A stretch of DNA of 64,000 bases from Streptomyces phaeofaciens (GCF_014648915.1 NZ_BMSA01000007.1:186001-250000), one strand, 5' to 3'; numbered from the stretch's first letter, positions 1 to 8,477 are shown. Translations and numbers: made by a program. The notes: generated by a model not told the origin, from the sequence alone.

Positions 1-467
1 ATCTGGGTCAGGACGAACGCCTCACGGCGTTCTTCGGGCAGTGCCTCCAGGAGGGCGAGCAGGGCCAGTCCGTCGTCGAAGCCGGGCAGGCCGCACGGCT
101 GGGCGCGTTCGACGGCCGCCTGCCAGTCGGGGGTGTCCGCGATCCGCGGCCGGGCGGCGGCGCGACGGAAGCTGTCGGCCACGGTGCGGCGGGCGATGGA
201 GAAGAGCCAGGTACGGGCGGAGGCTCGGCCCTCATAGCGGTGCAGGCTGTCGAAGGCGCGCGCGAAGGTGTCCTGGGTCAGGTCGTGGGCAGTCTGAGGA
301 TCACCGCTGAGACGGGCGACGTAGCGCAGTACGTCGCCGTGCAGGGCGCGGACGAAGTGCTCGGCCGCGACGGGGTCGCCGCCCCGGGCGGCGAGTGCCC
401 AGGCGGTCGCCGACGCGTTTGCCGAGGCACGGTCCACCCGGGGAGCGGGCAGGACGGAAACAGTCAC
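1..467 (-). CDS. ECF-family RNA polymerase sigma factor (3' end outside window)
   Basis: The product is a promoter-recognition subunit of RNA polymerase. About 155 residues are visible and the C-terminal end lies beyond the left edge. Region 2 shows as AEHFVRALHGDVLRYVARL followed by DLTQDTFARAFDSLHRY and RTWLFSIARR, the classic ECF sigma-2 pattern. The start of region 4 is visible as LEALPEERREAFVLTQ, the usual LPxxxRxxFxL entry. I chose the GTG at 467 because AAGGA lies six bases upstream. The gene follows the copper operon on the same strand after a 228-base gap with a hairpin, so it is probably transcribed separately. No anti-sigma factor is visible. Family assignment is firm; the regulon is unknown. 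Confidence 0.88.
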   Translation of the reverse strand, partial: MTVSVLPAPRVDRASANASATAWALAARGGDPVAAEHFVRALHGDVLRYVARLSGDPQTAHDLTQDTFARAFDSLHRYEGRASARTWLFSIARRTVADSFRRAAARPRIADTPDWQAAVERAQPCGLPGFDDGLALLALLEALPEERREAFVLTQ

Positions 468-490
468 GTGATGTCCTTCTCGGGTCATCC

Positions 491-522
491 GGGCCCGTCT
501 CCTCAGCGGGGAGGGCGGGCCC
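491..522. terminator. Candidate hairpin terminator before the sigma factor gene
   Basis: GGGCCCG at 491 pairs with CGGGCCC ending at 522, and the inner CTCC/GGAG segments pair partly. It lies between the copper operon and the sigma gene, on the same strand. There is no U-run, as usual in streptomycetes, so termination is an inference. Confidence 0.4.
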
Positions 523-695
523 AACGGCACAGGAGGTGCGGCCGTACGCGCTGGGGTACGGCGACGCCCGGGGCCCTCCAGGACGTCTCGGCCCGCGGCG
601 TCGACACGGACACGGCAAGGCGAGGAGTCCCTCGGGGGCTGCGCGAGAACGCGGCAGGCCGAGCGGTGAGGCGGGCCCCGGTGGATCCGGCTGTC

Positions 696-1364
696 TCAGG
701 CGACAGCGGGACCCACGGGCGGCCCCCGGGATGTGACGGAGAAGCAGAGAAGGAGGCGCGCCGGAGCCGGACTGTCCTCGGCTCGGCGCCGGCGGGTGGA
801 GGAGCTGTGGACGGGCGCGGGCAGCGCCAGCAGCAGCCGCAGGGGTGCCACCAGCCGGGCCGCGGCCGCCCGCAGGATGCGGAAGACGGCACGCTCGCCG
901 TGGGCGAGCCACAGCCCGCACAGGACCGCGGCCAGGAGGTGGGCGGCGAGCATGCCGAAGGAGGGGGCGCCGCCCGTGCCGTGCGCGTGCTGGACTCCGC
1001 CCAGGCCGTGCGCCATGGAGCTCATGTCCATGGCGCCCATGTCCATCGTGCTCATGTCCGCCGGGCCACCGGCGGACAGGGCCGTGTGGTCCGCCGCCGC
1101 GTCGGGGGTGAGGCTCTGCGCCAGGGAGAACGTCTCGTGGAGCACCGCCTGTGCGGCGGTCACCGTCGTGACGATCACCGTGCGTCCGCGCTCCCGGCCG
1201 GCGAGGAGCCAGCCGATCACTCCGGTGCCGGCCACGCCCGCGGACATGGCCCACCAGGGGACGGACGTTCCGGACATGATCACGTGGCCGAGGGCGGCGA
1301 GCAGTACACAGGCGGCGGCGAACACACCGGCCCGCAGCGTGCGGCACCACCCTCGGACAGTCAT
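696..1364 (-). CDS. Membrane protein with His/Met-rich loop, copper-operon associated
   Basis: This is a protein of about 222 residues with roughly four hydrophobic segments: residues ~10-30, ~35-55, a weaker one ~60-80, and ~125-150. The loop before the last segment is rich in Met and His, with MSTMDMGAMDMSSMAHG followed by QHAHG. Such patches bind Cu(I)/Cu(II). ATG at 1364 begins the first hydrophobic segment with a short basic lead. It lies 69 bases downstream of the PCuAC-like gene on the same strand and is probably the last copper-operon gene. The basic, low-complexity C-terminus is not membrane-like. No enzyme family is recognised; a role in copper binding or trafficking at the membrane is inferred from composition and neighbours. 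Confidence 0.7.
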   Translation of the reverse strand: MTVRGWCRTLRAGVFAAACVLLAALGHVIMSGTSVPWWAMSAGVAGTGVIGWLLAGRERGRTVIVTTVTAAQAVLHETFSLAQSLTPDAAADHTALSAGGPADMSTMDMGAMDMSSMAHGLGGVQHAHGTGGAPSFGMLAAHLLAAVLCGLWLAHGERAVFRILRAAAARLVAPLRLLLALPAPVHSSSTRRRRAEDSPAPARLLLCFSVTSRGPPVGPAVA

Positions 1365-1433
1365 GGCCCGCCCATCTTCGCACCCGGCGTCCGATCGCCG
1401 ACAGAGGGCGCGAACGGGCACCCCCGGAACGGC

Positions 1434-1973
1434 TTACCGGAAGGAGACGGTCCCGGGGCGCTTCACCACGGCCAGGACCTTCACCCGGCCGGTGTGCCGG
1501 AACTCCAGGACGAACGGCACCAGGTCACCCGAACTCCATTTCCCGGAGGGCACGGACACGGTCAGGTCCACGCCGGTCGGCGACATGGCGAGGCTGCCGC
1601 CTGCCGGTATCGCCACGGAGTCGATCGTCGCCCGGTAGGCCGCGTTCCCCTCTTTCATACGGTGCTGAGCGAGCGTCACGCCGTCGGCGGCGTCGGGCGT
1701 GGTGACCCCTATGAGCCGGTCGACCGAGCCGCCCTCGTTGGCGATACGGAAGAACGCGGCCGTCTCGGCGACCCCGGCGGAGGGCAGCAGGACGCGGCCG
1801 TCGGTGACGTGGACGCGTGCGGGGGTACCGGCCTTTCCGGTGCCGGTCCAGGCGGTGAGGCCGGCCAGGGCGAGGCTGCACGCGGCGACGGGGACGAGGG
1901 CGGCGAGCGCGCCCTCCCTGAGCCGCCGGCGGTCGCCGATCCGGGACGGCGTCCGGGCCGGGGCGCGCTTCAT
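1434..1973 (-). CDS. PCuAC-like copper chaperone with degraded metal motif
   Basis: The 179-residue protein has one N-terminal membrane anchor or signal segment (ALVPVAACSLALAGLTAW) and an extracytoplasmic DUF461/PCuAC-type domain. Landmarks are AAFFRIANEGG, VAIPAGGSLAMSP and VPFVLEFRHTG. PCuAC proteins deliver copper to the cytochrome c oxidase CuA site using a conserved H(M)X10MX21HXM set. Here only the first His-x-Met (QHRM) is visible, and the later HxM is replaced by VDL, so binding may be weaker or different. ATG at 1973 overlaps the stop of the upstream ATPase as ATGA, indicating translational coupling. Fold assignment is fairly secure; chaperone activity is less so because of the missing ligands. 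Confidence 0.78.
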   Translation of the reverse strand: MKRAPARTPSRIGDRRRLREGALAALVPVAACSLALAGLTAWTGTGKAGTPARVHVTDGRVLLPSAGVAETAAFFRIANEGGSVDRLIGVTTPDAADGVTLAQHRMKEGNAAYRATIDSVAIPAGGSLAMSPTGVDLTVSVPSGKWSSGDLVPFVLEFRHTGRVKVLAVVKRPGTVSFR

Positions 1974-4289
1974 CGGGCGGCGTCCTTCCGGGATCGGGTC
2001 CTCGGGGACCGCGTCCCGGGACCCCCGCCGGGGCCGGGCGAGGGCTGCCAGGCGCGCAGCCGCAGGCTGTTGGCCACCACCAGCACGGAACTGGCCGACA
2101 TCGCGGCGGCGGCGACCATCGGGTTCAGCAGCCCCACCATGGCGAGCGGCACGGTGACGACGTTGTAGCCGAAGGCCCACACGAGATTGGCGCGGATCGT
2201 GCCGAGCGTGCGCCGGGCCAGCCGGACGGCGTCGCCGAGGGCCTCGATGTCCCCGCGTACCAGGGTGAGGTCGGCCGCGCCGATGGCCACGTCGGTGCCG
2301 CTGCCCATGGCGATGCCCAGATCGGCTCCGGCCAGCGCGGCGGCGTCGTTCACACCGTCGCCGACCACGGCGACCCGGCAGCCCTCCTCCTTCAGCCGTC
2401 GGACCAGGGCGGCCTTGTCCTCGGGAGAGCAGCGGGCATGCACCTCCTCGATACCGAGGGCGTCGGCCACGGCCCGCGCGGGAGCCTGACGGTCACCGGT
2501 GGCCAGCACCGGGCGGATGCCGAGCCTGCGCAGCCCGTCCACGGCACGGAAGCTGCCGGGCCGTACGAGGTCGCCGACGGCGATCAGCGCCTTGGCCCGG
2601 CCGTCGACCCGTACGAGCACAGGGGTGTGCGCGGAGTCCTCCGCCGCGGCCAGGGCCTTGGCCAGCACGGGAGGCAGTCTGCCGTCCGGCACGCCCACCT
2701 CGACGGCACGGCCGTCCACGTGGCCCTTGACGCCCTGCCCGGGTGTGGCGGCGAAGTCCCGTACGTCCGGCAGCGGTTCCTCGCCCGCCGCACGGCGCGC
2801 GTACGCGGTGACCGCCCGCCCGATGGGGTGCTCCGAGCCCTGCTCCACGGCTCCGGCCAGCCGGATCAGCTCCTCCTGGCCCACCTCGCCCGGCATGGCC
2901 GTCACCTTCGCGACGGTCATATGGCCCGAGGTCAGGGTTCCGGTCTTGTCGAGGACGACCGTGTCCACGTGTTGAAGCGCCTCCAGTGTCTGCGGCCCGC
3001 TCACCAGCACGCCCATCTGGGCGCCGCGTCCGGTGGCGGCCATCAGGGCGGTCGGGGTGGCCAGACCCAGCGCACACGGGCAGGCCACGACGAGAACGGC
3101 GACGCAGGCGGTGAGCGCGGCCTGCGGGTCGGCCCCGGCGCCGAGCCAGAAGCCGAGCACGGTCACCGCGATCGTGAGGACGACGGGCACGAACACGCCG
3201 GCCACCGCGTCGGCCAGCCGCTGCGCCCGCGCCTTGCCCGCCTGGGCCTCCGTGACCAGGCGGGTGATCCGGGCCAACCGGGTGTCCGCGCCGACCGCCG
3301 TGGCCCGCACCAACAGCAGTCCGCCCGCGTTGACGGCCCCGCCGACCAGGGCCGAGCCGGGGCTCACCTCCACGGGCTCGCTCTCCCCGGTGACCAGGGA
3401 CAGGTCCACCGCGGAACTGCCCTCCGTCACCCGCCCGTCGGTGGCGACCCGCTCCCCCGGGCGTACGACGAAGACCTGTCCCACCCGCAGCTGCTCGATG
3501 GGGATCGACCGCTCGCCGCGCTCGTCGCGGACGGACACCTCCTTGGCCGCCAGCTCGGCCAGCGACCGCAGGGCGGCACCGGTCCCCCGCCGCGCCCGCG
3601 CCTCCAGGTACCGCCCGGTCAGCACGAACAGCGGCACGCTCACCGCGGCTTCCAGGTAGACGTGGGCGACGCCGTCGGACGCGGAGGGCAGCAGACCGAA
3701 CGGCATCGTCATCCCGGGCTCGCCCGCTCCTCCGAGGAACAGCGCGTACGCCGACCAGGAGAAGGACGCCACGACGCCCAGCGAGACAAGGGTGTCCATG
3801 GTGGCCGTGGAGTGGCGCGGCCCCCGTACCGCCCGCGTGTGGAAGGGCCACGCGCTCCACACCGCGACCGGCGCGGCCAGCGCGAAGCACAGCCATTGCC
3901 AGTTGCGGAACTGCAGGGCCGGAACCATGGACAGGACGAGAACCGGCACGGCGAGCAGCGCGGTGACCAGGAGCCGCTCGCGCTCCTGCCGGGCGGCGAC
4001 CGTCTCGGACTCCTCCGCGGGGCCGGCCCCCCGTCGGCTCCTCCGCGCCGGGGGGCGGCGCGGGCAGCGCGGCCTGGTAGCCGGCCTGTTCGACGGCGGT
4101 GACGAGATCCTCCGGCGGCACGCTCGCCGGATGGCTGACCCGGGCCATGCCGGTGGCCAGGTTCACGGTCGCCGTGACGCCTTCCAGCTTGCCGAGCTTC
4201 TTCTCCACCCGCCGGACACACGCCGCGCAGGTCATTCCGCCGACGGTGATGTCGGTGACCACCAGGTTCGCCATCGGCTCCGTCGGCAT
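1970..4289 (-). pseudogene. copA: CopA-type copper P1B-ATPase, reading frame broken by one base
   Basis: Copper-exporting P-type ATPases pump Cu(I) out of the cytoplasm. From ATG 4289 the first ~75 residues are an HMA domain with GMTCAACVRRVEKKL (CxxC). The remainder, in a different frame, carries all catalytic motifs: TGES actuator loop, CPCALG transmembrane metal site, DKTGTLTSG phosphorylation site, SEHPIG, and GDGVNDAAA hinge. The two frames join at a run of six C (plus strand 4027-4032; G on the coding strand). Removing one base there gives a continuous sequence of about 770 residues running EEP-TGAGPAEESETVAARQE. This is either a real frameshift or a homopolymer error. The start overlaps the preceding gene stop (TGATG) and the stop overlaps the PCuAC start. 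The downstream frame alone opens at a GTG near 3949. Confidence 0.88.
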
Positions 4290-4564
4290 CACTGGCCGCC
4301 TCCGTGGGTCATCCCGGGCATGTCGTCCATGTCTGCGTCGCTGGTGCCGTCCGTACCGGATCCGGTACCTGAGCCGGTGCCCTCTCCTGTGCCGGTCCTG
4401 GTGCCGTGCATGCCGGGTGCCACCGGTCCCGCGGCCGATCCGACGGCGTACGACACCGAGAAGACCAGCGCGAGCAGCAGCAGGAAACCGAAGAGCGCGG
4501 GCGGAGGCAGCAGCCTTCGCGGACCCGCGTCCACGAGAGAAGGCGGTTGTCGGAACTCGGCCAT
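4289..4564 (-). CDS. Small single-pass membrane protein with Met/His/Asp tail
   Basis: The product has 91 residues. One membrane segment (ALFGFLLLLALVFSVSYAVG) is followed by a Gly/Thr/Ser-rich linker and a tail DADMDDMPGMTHGG that could bind copper. ATG at 4564 is chosen because AGGAAGG sits six bases upstream; longer in-frame starts lack this. It is the first gene of the copper operon, and its TGA overlaps the ATPase ATG by one base. A dyad TGAAGC/GCTTCA at 4612-4629 upstream could be a regulator site, but no CsoR-type box is obvious. No family is recognised; a periplasmic-face copper-binding accessory is inferred. Confidence 0.7.
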   Translation of the reverse strand: MAEFRQPPSLVDAGPRRLLPPPALFGFLLLLALVFSVSYAVGSAAGPVAPGMHGTRTGTGEGTGSGTGSGTDGTSDADMDDMPGMTHGGGQ

Positions 4565-4694
4565 GCTCGACCTTCCTGGTCGCGTCGAACCGTCCTGCGG
4601 AAGACGGCGGTTGAAGCCGTACCGCTTCAGTAGTCGGCGGGGCACCGTACCGAGTTCCGACACCCAATCGTGACGTGCGTCACACGAAGCGCGA

Positions 4695-5084
4695 GTGTCT
4701 CACTCGCCTCGCCCCTGGAGGGATCGGCCGCGCACCAGGGCGAACGCCGCAGCAGCCAGGTGTCGTCGGGGAGTTGTCCGGTTCTATGGCCCTACCAGCC
4801 TGTGGACGTCGTACACCTGGGGCGGGGCCGAGAACTGGTACTGGTTCGCGATCAAGCACTCGAAGCGAACGAAGGCGCTGCGCAACGTGGACGACCTGCT
4901 CGCCTCGGATGTTCTCCAGGCCGACCGGAACCGCAACAACGTCATCGATCACTCGATGTTCGTCACCAAGAAGTACAGGGGCATGCCCTACCTCACGTAC
5001 CACTCCTCCAACACGCACAACAAACCCGTGAGCACGCTCGTCTCGGACCACCCGAACACCTGGTGGTACGCCCATCGCACCTGA
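4695..5084 (+). pseudogene. Remnant of an amidase-domain (Amidase_6-like) protein
   Basis: The last ~100 residues resemble the C-terminal part of streptomycete putative amidase-domain proteins: SYTWGGAENWYWFA, NVDDLLASDVLQAD, IDHSMFVTKK, YLTYHSSNTHNKP and a terminal WYAHRT. The N-terminal part, which in this family carries the DCxNFVSQ catalytic Cys segment, is absent. The bases before position ~4770 give only low-complexity sequence in all frames, and no ribosome binding site precedes the ATG at 4695. I read this as a 5'-truncated relic, not a working enzyme. It sits head-to-head with the copper operon. Confidence 0.65.
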
Positions 5085-5127
5085 CGGGCTGCCCTACCCC
5101 CCAACACAGGACAAGGAGAGCACTGCC

Positions 5128-5583
5128 GTGGACCGTCGCCGCATCGCCGTCGCCGCGCTCGCGTTACTGCCCCTGGCCGGCTGCTCGTCCGACAACGACG
5201 AAGCCAAACCCGCTGCCTCACCGACCGACGGCGCACGCCAGGCCGTCAGCGACTACGTCTCCGCCCTCAACGCCCGCAGTACGGCCGACCTCATCCGGGT
5301 CGGCGGCGTGAAGGACGAACCCTGGTCGCGACGAGAAGCAGCAGAGATCCTCGCTGCAAACGGCGGACGGGGATGGAAGATCAGCGACCTCGAGATCGAC
5401 CACGACATGGGTCCCGACACCGGCAGCGCCCATTTTTCCGCCACCGACAAGGCGGGCAAACCGATGACCGACACCTTCACGGTGACCCGGGAAAACGGGA
5501 CGTGGCACCTCGTCGTCTTCACCGGCCAGCCCGTCCCGCCCGGCAAGACCCCGGCCTCGACCGCCACACCCACGGGTTCCTGA
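5128..5583 (+). CDS. Secreted lipoprotein, NTF2-like fold possible
   Basis: This 151-residue protein starts at GTG 5128 with AAGGAG nine bases upstream. A short basic n-region, a hydrophobic stretch and the lipobox LAGC (Cys19) mark it as a lipid-anchored extracytoplasmic protein. Mature residues begin SSDNDEAKPAAS, a flexible linker. The remainder, ARQAVSDYVSALNARSTADLIRV and later THE-type beta strands ending TRENGTWHLVVF, resembles small DUF4878/NTF2-like lumenal domains. Function is unknown. It lies 43 bases after the amidase relic on the same strand. Confidence 0.8.
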   Translation: MDRRRIAVAALALLPLAGCSSDNDEAKPAASPTDGARQAVSDYVSALNARSTADLIRVGGVKDEPWSRREAAEILAANGGRGWKISDLEIDHDMGPDTGSAHFSATDKAGKPMTDTFTVTRENGTWHLVVFTGQPVPPGKTPASTATPTGS

Positions 5584-5727
5584 AGGACAACCAACCGTGA
5601 ACCGGCCCGCACTGCCGCGACGGCCGGAGCGTCGGCCGGGGCGGCCGAAGCAGTCGATGAACCTGTTCGAGACGCGTGGGCGAAGCGGCCTCACCCTCGT
5701 GGCTGCGTGGGCGAGGCGCCGTGCACT

Positions 5728-5808
5728 TCACCAGGGCACTACGCCGGCGTCGATCAGGATGTTCGTGCCGCTCAGTTCCCGGGCGTACTGGAGGGTGACG
5801 GCATTCAC
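5728..5808 (-). pseudogene. Fragment of a short-chain dehydrogenase (SDR)
   Basis: Read on the minus strand, 26 codons give VNAVTLQYARELSGTNILID followed by AGVVPW and a stop. This matches the segment after the catalytic YxxxK of SDR enzymes (VNALTVQYAxEL...ILVNAVxPG). No Rossmann motif or catalytic Tyr/Lys is found on either side, so it is a gene scrap. It lies immediately downstream of the acyl-CoA dehydrogenase. Confidence 0.55.
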
Positions 5809-5811
5809 CGG

Positions 5812-6990
5812 CTAACGCCGTACCCGCGGCATCCCCAGACCGATCCAGGAAATGATCTCGCGCTGGATCTCGTTGTTGCCGCCGCCGAAGGTGAAGATCA
5901 CGGCGGAGCGGTAGCCGCGTTCGAGTTCGCCGCGCAGGACGGCGCCCGTCGAGCCCTCCTGGAGGGCGCCCGGGGCGGCGACGATCTCCATCAGCCAGGC
6001 ATAGGCGTCCCGGCGGGCCTCGGAGCCGTAGACCTTGACGGCGGAGGCGTCCTGCGGGGTGAGGGTGCCGTCCTGGAGGGCGCCGACCATCTGCCAGTTG
6101 AGGAGCTTGAGGGCGTCCAGCTCGACATGGGTCTGCGCGAGGCGGCGGCGCACCCAGGGCAGGTCGATGACGCGGCGGCCGTCGGCGAGTTTGGTCTCGC
6201 CGGCCCAGCGCTGGACGTCGTGCAGGGCGCGGATCGCCATGGTGCCGTGGGCGGCCAGGGTGACGCGCTCGTGGTTGAGCTGGTTGGTGATCAGCCGCCA
6301 GCCCTGGTTCTCGGCGCCGACGCGCCGGGAGACGGGGACGCGGACGTTCTCGTAGTAGCTGGCGGTGGTGTCGTGCGAGGCGAGGGTGCGGATGACCGTG
6401 CAGGAGTAGCCGGGGTCGGTGGTCGGCACGAGGAGCATGGTGATGCCCTTGTGCGGGGGCGCGTCGGGATCGGTGCGCACGGCGAGCCAGACCCAGTCGG
6501 CGGTGTCCCCGTTGGTCGTCCAGATCTTCTGCCCGTTGATCACGTACTGGTCGCCCTCGCGTACGGCGCGGGTCTTCAGCGCGGCCAGGTCGGTGCCGGC
6601 GTCGGGTTCGCTGTAGCCGATGGCGAAGTCGATCTCGCCGGCGAGGATCTTCGGCAGGAAGTAGGCCTTCTGCTCCTCGGTGCCGTACTTCATGATCGTC
6701 GGACCGACCGTGTTGAGCGCCATCAGGGGCAGCGGTACGCCGGCCTGGGCGGCCTCGTCGAAGAAGACGAACTGCTCGATCGGGGTCAGTCCGCGGCCGC
6801 CGTACTCCTCGGGCCAGCCGACGCCGAGCCAGCCGTCCGCGCCGAGCCGGCGGATGGTGGCGCGGTAGAACCGTTTCGCACCGACCGGGTCGGCGTGCCG
6901 GGCGTAGGCATTGTCCGGCACCAACTCGGCGAAGTAGGCGCGCAGTTCGGCGCGCAGTCGCTGGTGCTCGGGCGTGTGGTCGAGGTGCAC
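5812..6990 (-). CDS. Acyl-CoA dehydrogenase family protein
   Basis: This FAD-dependent enzyme oxidises acyl-CoA thioesters to enoyl-CoA. It has 392 residues, normal for the family. The N-terminal helical part contains WLGVGWPEEYGG. The middle beta domain has GYSEPDAGTDLAALKTRA and QKIWTTNGDTADWVW, the FAD/substrate loop. The C-terminal helical domain ends with TFGGGNNEIQREIISWIGLG, which covers the cofactor-contacting GGNxEIQ element. GTG at 6990 is preceded by AGGAGG four bases upstream; longer in-frame extensions are non-conserved. The substrate cannot be told from sequence. It is not in an operon with a recognisable beta-oxidation partner. Confidence 0.92.
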   Translation of the reverse strand: MHLDHTPEHQRLRAELRAYFAELVPDNAYARHADPVGAKRFYRATIRRLGADGWLGVGWPEEYGGRGLTPIEQFVFFDEAAQAGVPLPLMALNTVGPTIMKYGTEEQKAYFLPKILAGEIDFAIGYSEPDAGTDLAALKTRAVREGDQYVINGQKIWTTNGDTADWVWLAVRTDPDAPPHKGITMLLVPTTDPGYSCTVIRTLASHDTTASYYENVRVPVSRRVGAENQGWRLITNQLNHERVTLAAHGTMAIRALHDVQRWAGETKLADGRRVIDLPWVRRRLAQTHVELDALKLLNWQMVGALQDGTLTPQDASAVKVYGSEARRDAYAWLMEIVAAPGALQEGSTGAVLRGELERGYRSAVIFTFGGGNNEIQREIISWIGLGMPRVRR

Positions 6991-7099
6991 GGCGCCTCCT
7001 GGCTTCCCAAGGCCGGTGTCCTGACGGCGCACACGGTAGAACGCGTTGCAGAAATTGGGAATGGCGGGGCGCCGAGCGATCCGGGGAGGATGTCGTCCC

Positions 7100-7357
7100 A
7101 TGGACGGACAGGAACGCAAGGCGCCGCCGGGACGGGCCGGTCGGGAACGCGCGGATCACCGGCGGCACGAGGACGTGCCGCCGGCCGGGGCGGCGTGGCG
7201 GTACCCGGCCGGGCGGCACCCACGGCCGCCCGCGCGGGCCCTGGTCGGGATGGAGCGGGACACCGAGAGCACGCAGGACGCCGCCCGGCGTCCCGGACCG
7301 CCCGTCGCGGTGACGCGGCGGACGGCGGGCGAGGCGCGCGAGGGAGGTGCCGGATGA
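7100..7357 (+). CDS. Hypothetical small basic protein
   Basis: The frame encodes 85 residues, rich in Arg, Ala, Pro and Gly, with no recognisable domain. Third codon positions are almost all G or C, as in real genes here. Its TGA overlaps the ATG of the following phosphatase-like gene (ATGA), which favours translation. A GGGGAGGA sequence lies about ten bases upstream of ATG 7100. It could still be leader sequence of the next gene. Confidence 0.38.
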   Translation: MDGQERKAPPGRAGRERADHRRHEDVPPAGAAWRYPAGRHPRPPARALVGMERDTESTQDAARRPGPPVAVTRRTAGEAREGGAG

Positions 7358-7917
7358 CGAGCCGGCTGGTCCTGGTCACCCCCGCGCTCACCGCGTCGCT
7401 GCGCGAGGCACGCTTCGACGACGGCTGCGCGCTCGACGCGGCCGGGCTACGGCAGGCACGGGCCGCCGCGGCAACGCTGCCGGCGGCGGAGCGGGCCTGG
7501 TGCTCGCCGACCGTTCGCTGCCGGGAGACGGCGGCCGCGCTCGGGCTCGACGCCGTTGACGCGCCGGACCTGGCGGCGCTGGACGCGGGCCGGTGGCGCG
7601 GCGAGGCGCTGGCGGAGGTGGGGGCCCGGGAGCCGACGGCGCTGGCCGCGTGGCTCACGGACCCGGAGGCGGCGCCGCACGGCGGGGAGTCGGTGCGCGC
7701 GGTGTGCGACCGGGTCACGGCATGGCTGGAGTCGGCGGCGGAGCCGGACGGGCGGACCGTCGCGGTGGCCGAGCCCGAGGTGGTCCGGGCGGCGGTGGTG
7801 CGGGCCCTGGGGGCACCCGAGGCGGCATTCTGGCGCACCGACGTGCCACCACTGACCATGGTGGAACTCAGCGGCCGGACCGGGCGGTGGAACGTACGGA
7901 TCGGCCGGCCGCTGTAG
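7354..7917 (+). CDS. Histidine-phosphatase-fold protein lacking the RHG motif
   Basis: The 187-residue protein aligns with the phosphoglycerate mutase/CobC-like superfamily: LVLVTPALTAS at the N-terminus, WCSPTVRCRETAAALGL, LDAGRWRGEAL, and PHGGESVRAVCDRV. The N-terminal RHGE, whose His is phosphorylated during catalysis, is replaced by TPAL, and the C-terminal catalytic His region reads VAVAEPEVV. It is therefore unlikely to be a classic phosphatase. In streptomycetes such variants often sit near cobalt-transport genes; a cbtAB pair is present at 43-44 kb. GGAGG precedes ATG 7354 at good spacing. Its 3' end is duplicated downstream. Confidence 0.8.
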   Translation: MTSRLVLVTPALTASLREARFDDGCALDAAGLRQARAAAATLPAAERAWCSPTVRCRETAAALGLDAVDAPDLAALDAGRWRGEALAEVGAREPTALAAWLTDPEAAPHGGESVRAVCDRVTAWLESAAEPDGRTVAVAEPEVVRAAVVRALGAPEAAFWRTDVPPLTMVELSGRTGRWNVRIGRPL

Positions 7918-8094
7918 CGGTCGACCCGGGCGGCGGCGGTGCGGGCCCCGGGAGCACCCGACGCGGCGTTCTGGCGCACCGACGTGCACCCGACGCGGCA
8001 TTCTGGCGCACCGACGTGCCACCACCGACCGCGATGGAACTCAGCGGCCGGACCGGGCGATGAAACGTGCGCATCGGCCGGCCGCTGTAGCGGT
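7791..8094 (+). repeat. Tandem duplication of the phosphatase-like gene 3' end
   Basis: The final ~130 bases of the preceding gene (7791-7922) are repeated at about 7932-8094, through the stop codon and following GCGGTC. The second copy has substitutions, lost frame in its tail (CGGTGGAACG became CGATGAAACG), and contains its own duplication of about 32 bases ending ACCGACGTG. The copy makes no protein and runs up to the stop of the copper-storage gene. Confidence 0.85.
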
Positions 8095-8477
8095 CAGCGG
8101 GGCCCCGCCAGGGTCGTCATGAACTCCGTACAGATCTTGGCGCAGTCGCGGCAGGCGGCCGCGGTCTCGTGGGCGCCGGGGTGCCGGTCGAGGGCGTGCG
8201 CGGTCTCCAGGCAGACGGTCCGGCACCACTCCAGCTGGGCGTGCAGGGCCGCCTCGTCCATGCGGTGGTCCTCGGACAGCGCCCGGCAGGTCGCGTCGCA
8301 CACGTCGGCGCACAGAATGCCCTGGCGTCGCACCCGTTCGTGGGGTTCCGTGCCGTCCGGAGCCACGAGGCCCGCGCGCAGCGCGCAGGCGTGCGCGCAT
8401 TCGGCGCACGCCTGCGCGCAGACGAAGCGGTCCTCCAGGAAGCGGAACAGCTCCTGCTGGGAAGTCGTAGAAGTCAC
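8094..8477 (-). CDS. Four-helix-bundle copper-storage protein (Csp/DUF326-like)
   Basis: Csp proteins store many Cu(I) ions along the inside of a four-helix bundle using Cys side chains. This 127-residue protein has Cys pairs and triplets spaced along helices: CAQACAECAHACALRA, CADVCDATCRALS, CRTVCLETAH and CRDCAKICTEF, about 13 Cys, with His at helix ends. It has no signal peptide, fitting the cytosolic Csp3 group. I chose GTG 8477 because the downstream sequence (TSTTSQQELFRFLEDR) begins the conserved helix; an ATG lies 27 bases further upstream. It stands alone, 3.5 kb from the copper operon, and its stop abuts the phosphatase-tail repeat. Confidence 0.85.
   Translation of the reverse strand: MTSTTSQQELFRFLEDRFVCAQACAECAHACALRAGLVAPDGTEPHERVRRQGILCADVCDATCRALSEDHRMDEAALHAQLEWCRTVCLETAHALDRHPGAHETAAACRDCAKICTEFMTTLAGPR

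Noticed and set aside
240..2168. Long plus-strand open frame over the copper region
   Set aside because: It is antisense to real genes with clear motifs, has no domain, and reflects the lack of stops in GC-rich DNA.
4027..4032. Programmed frameshift producing a free HMA chaperone
   Set aside because: The default frame after the HMA domain does not stop for hundreds of codons, so no short chaperone would result; kept only as a remote option.
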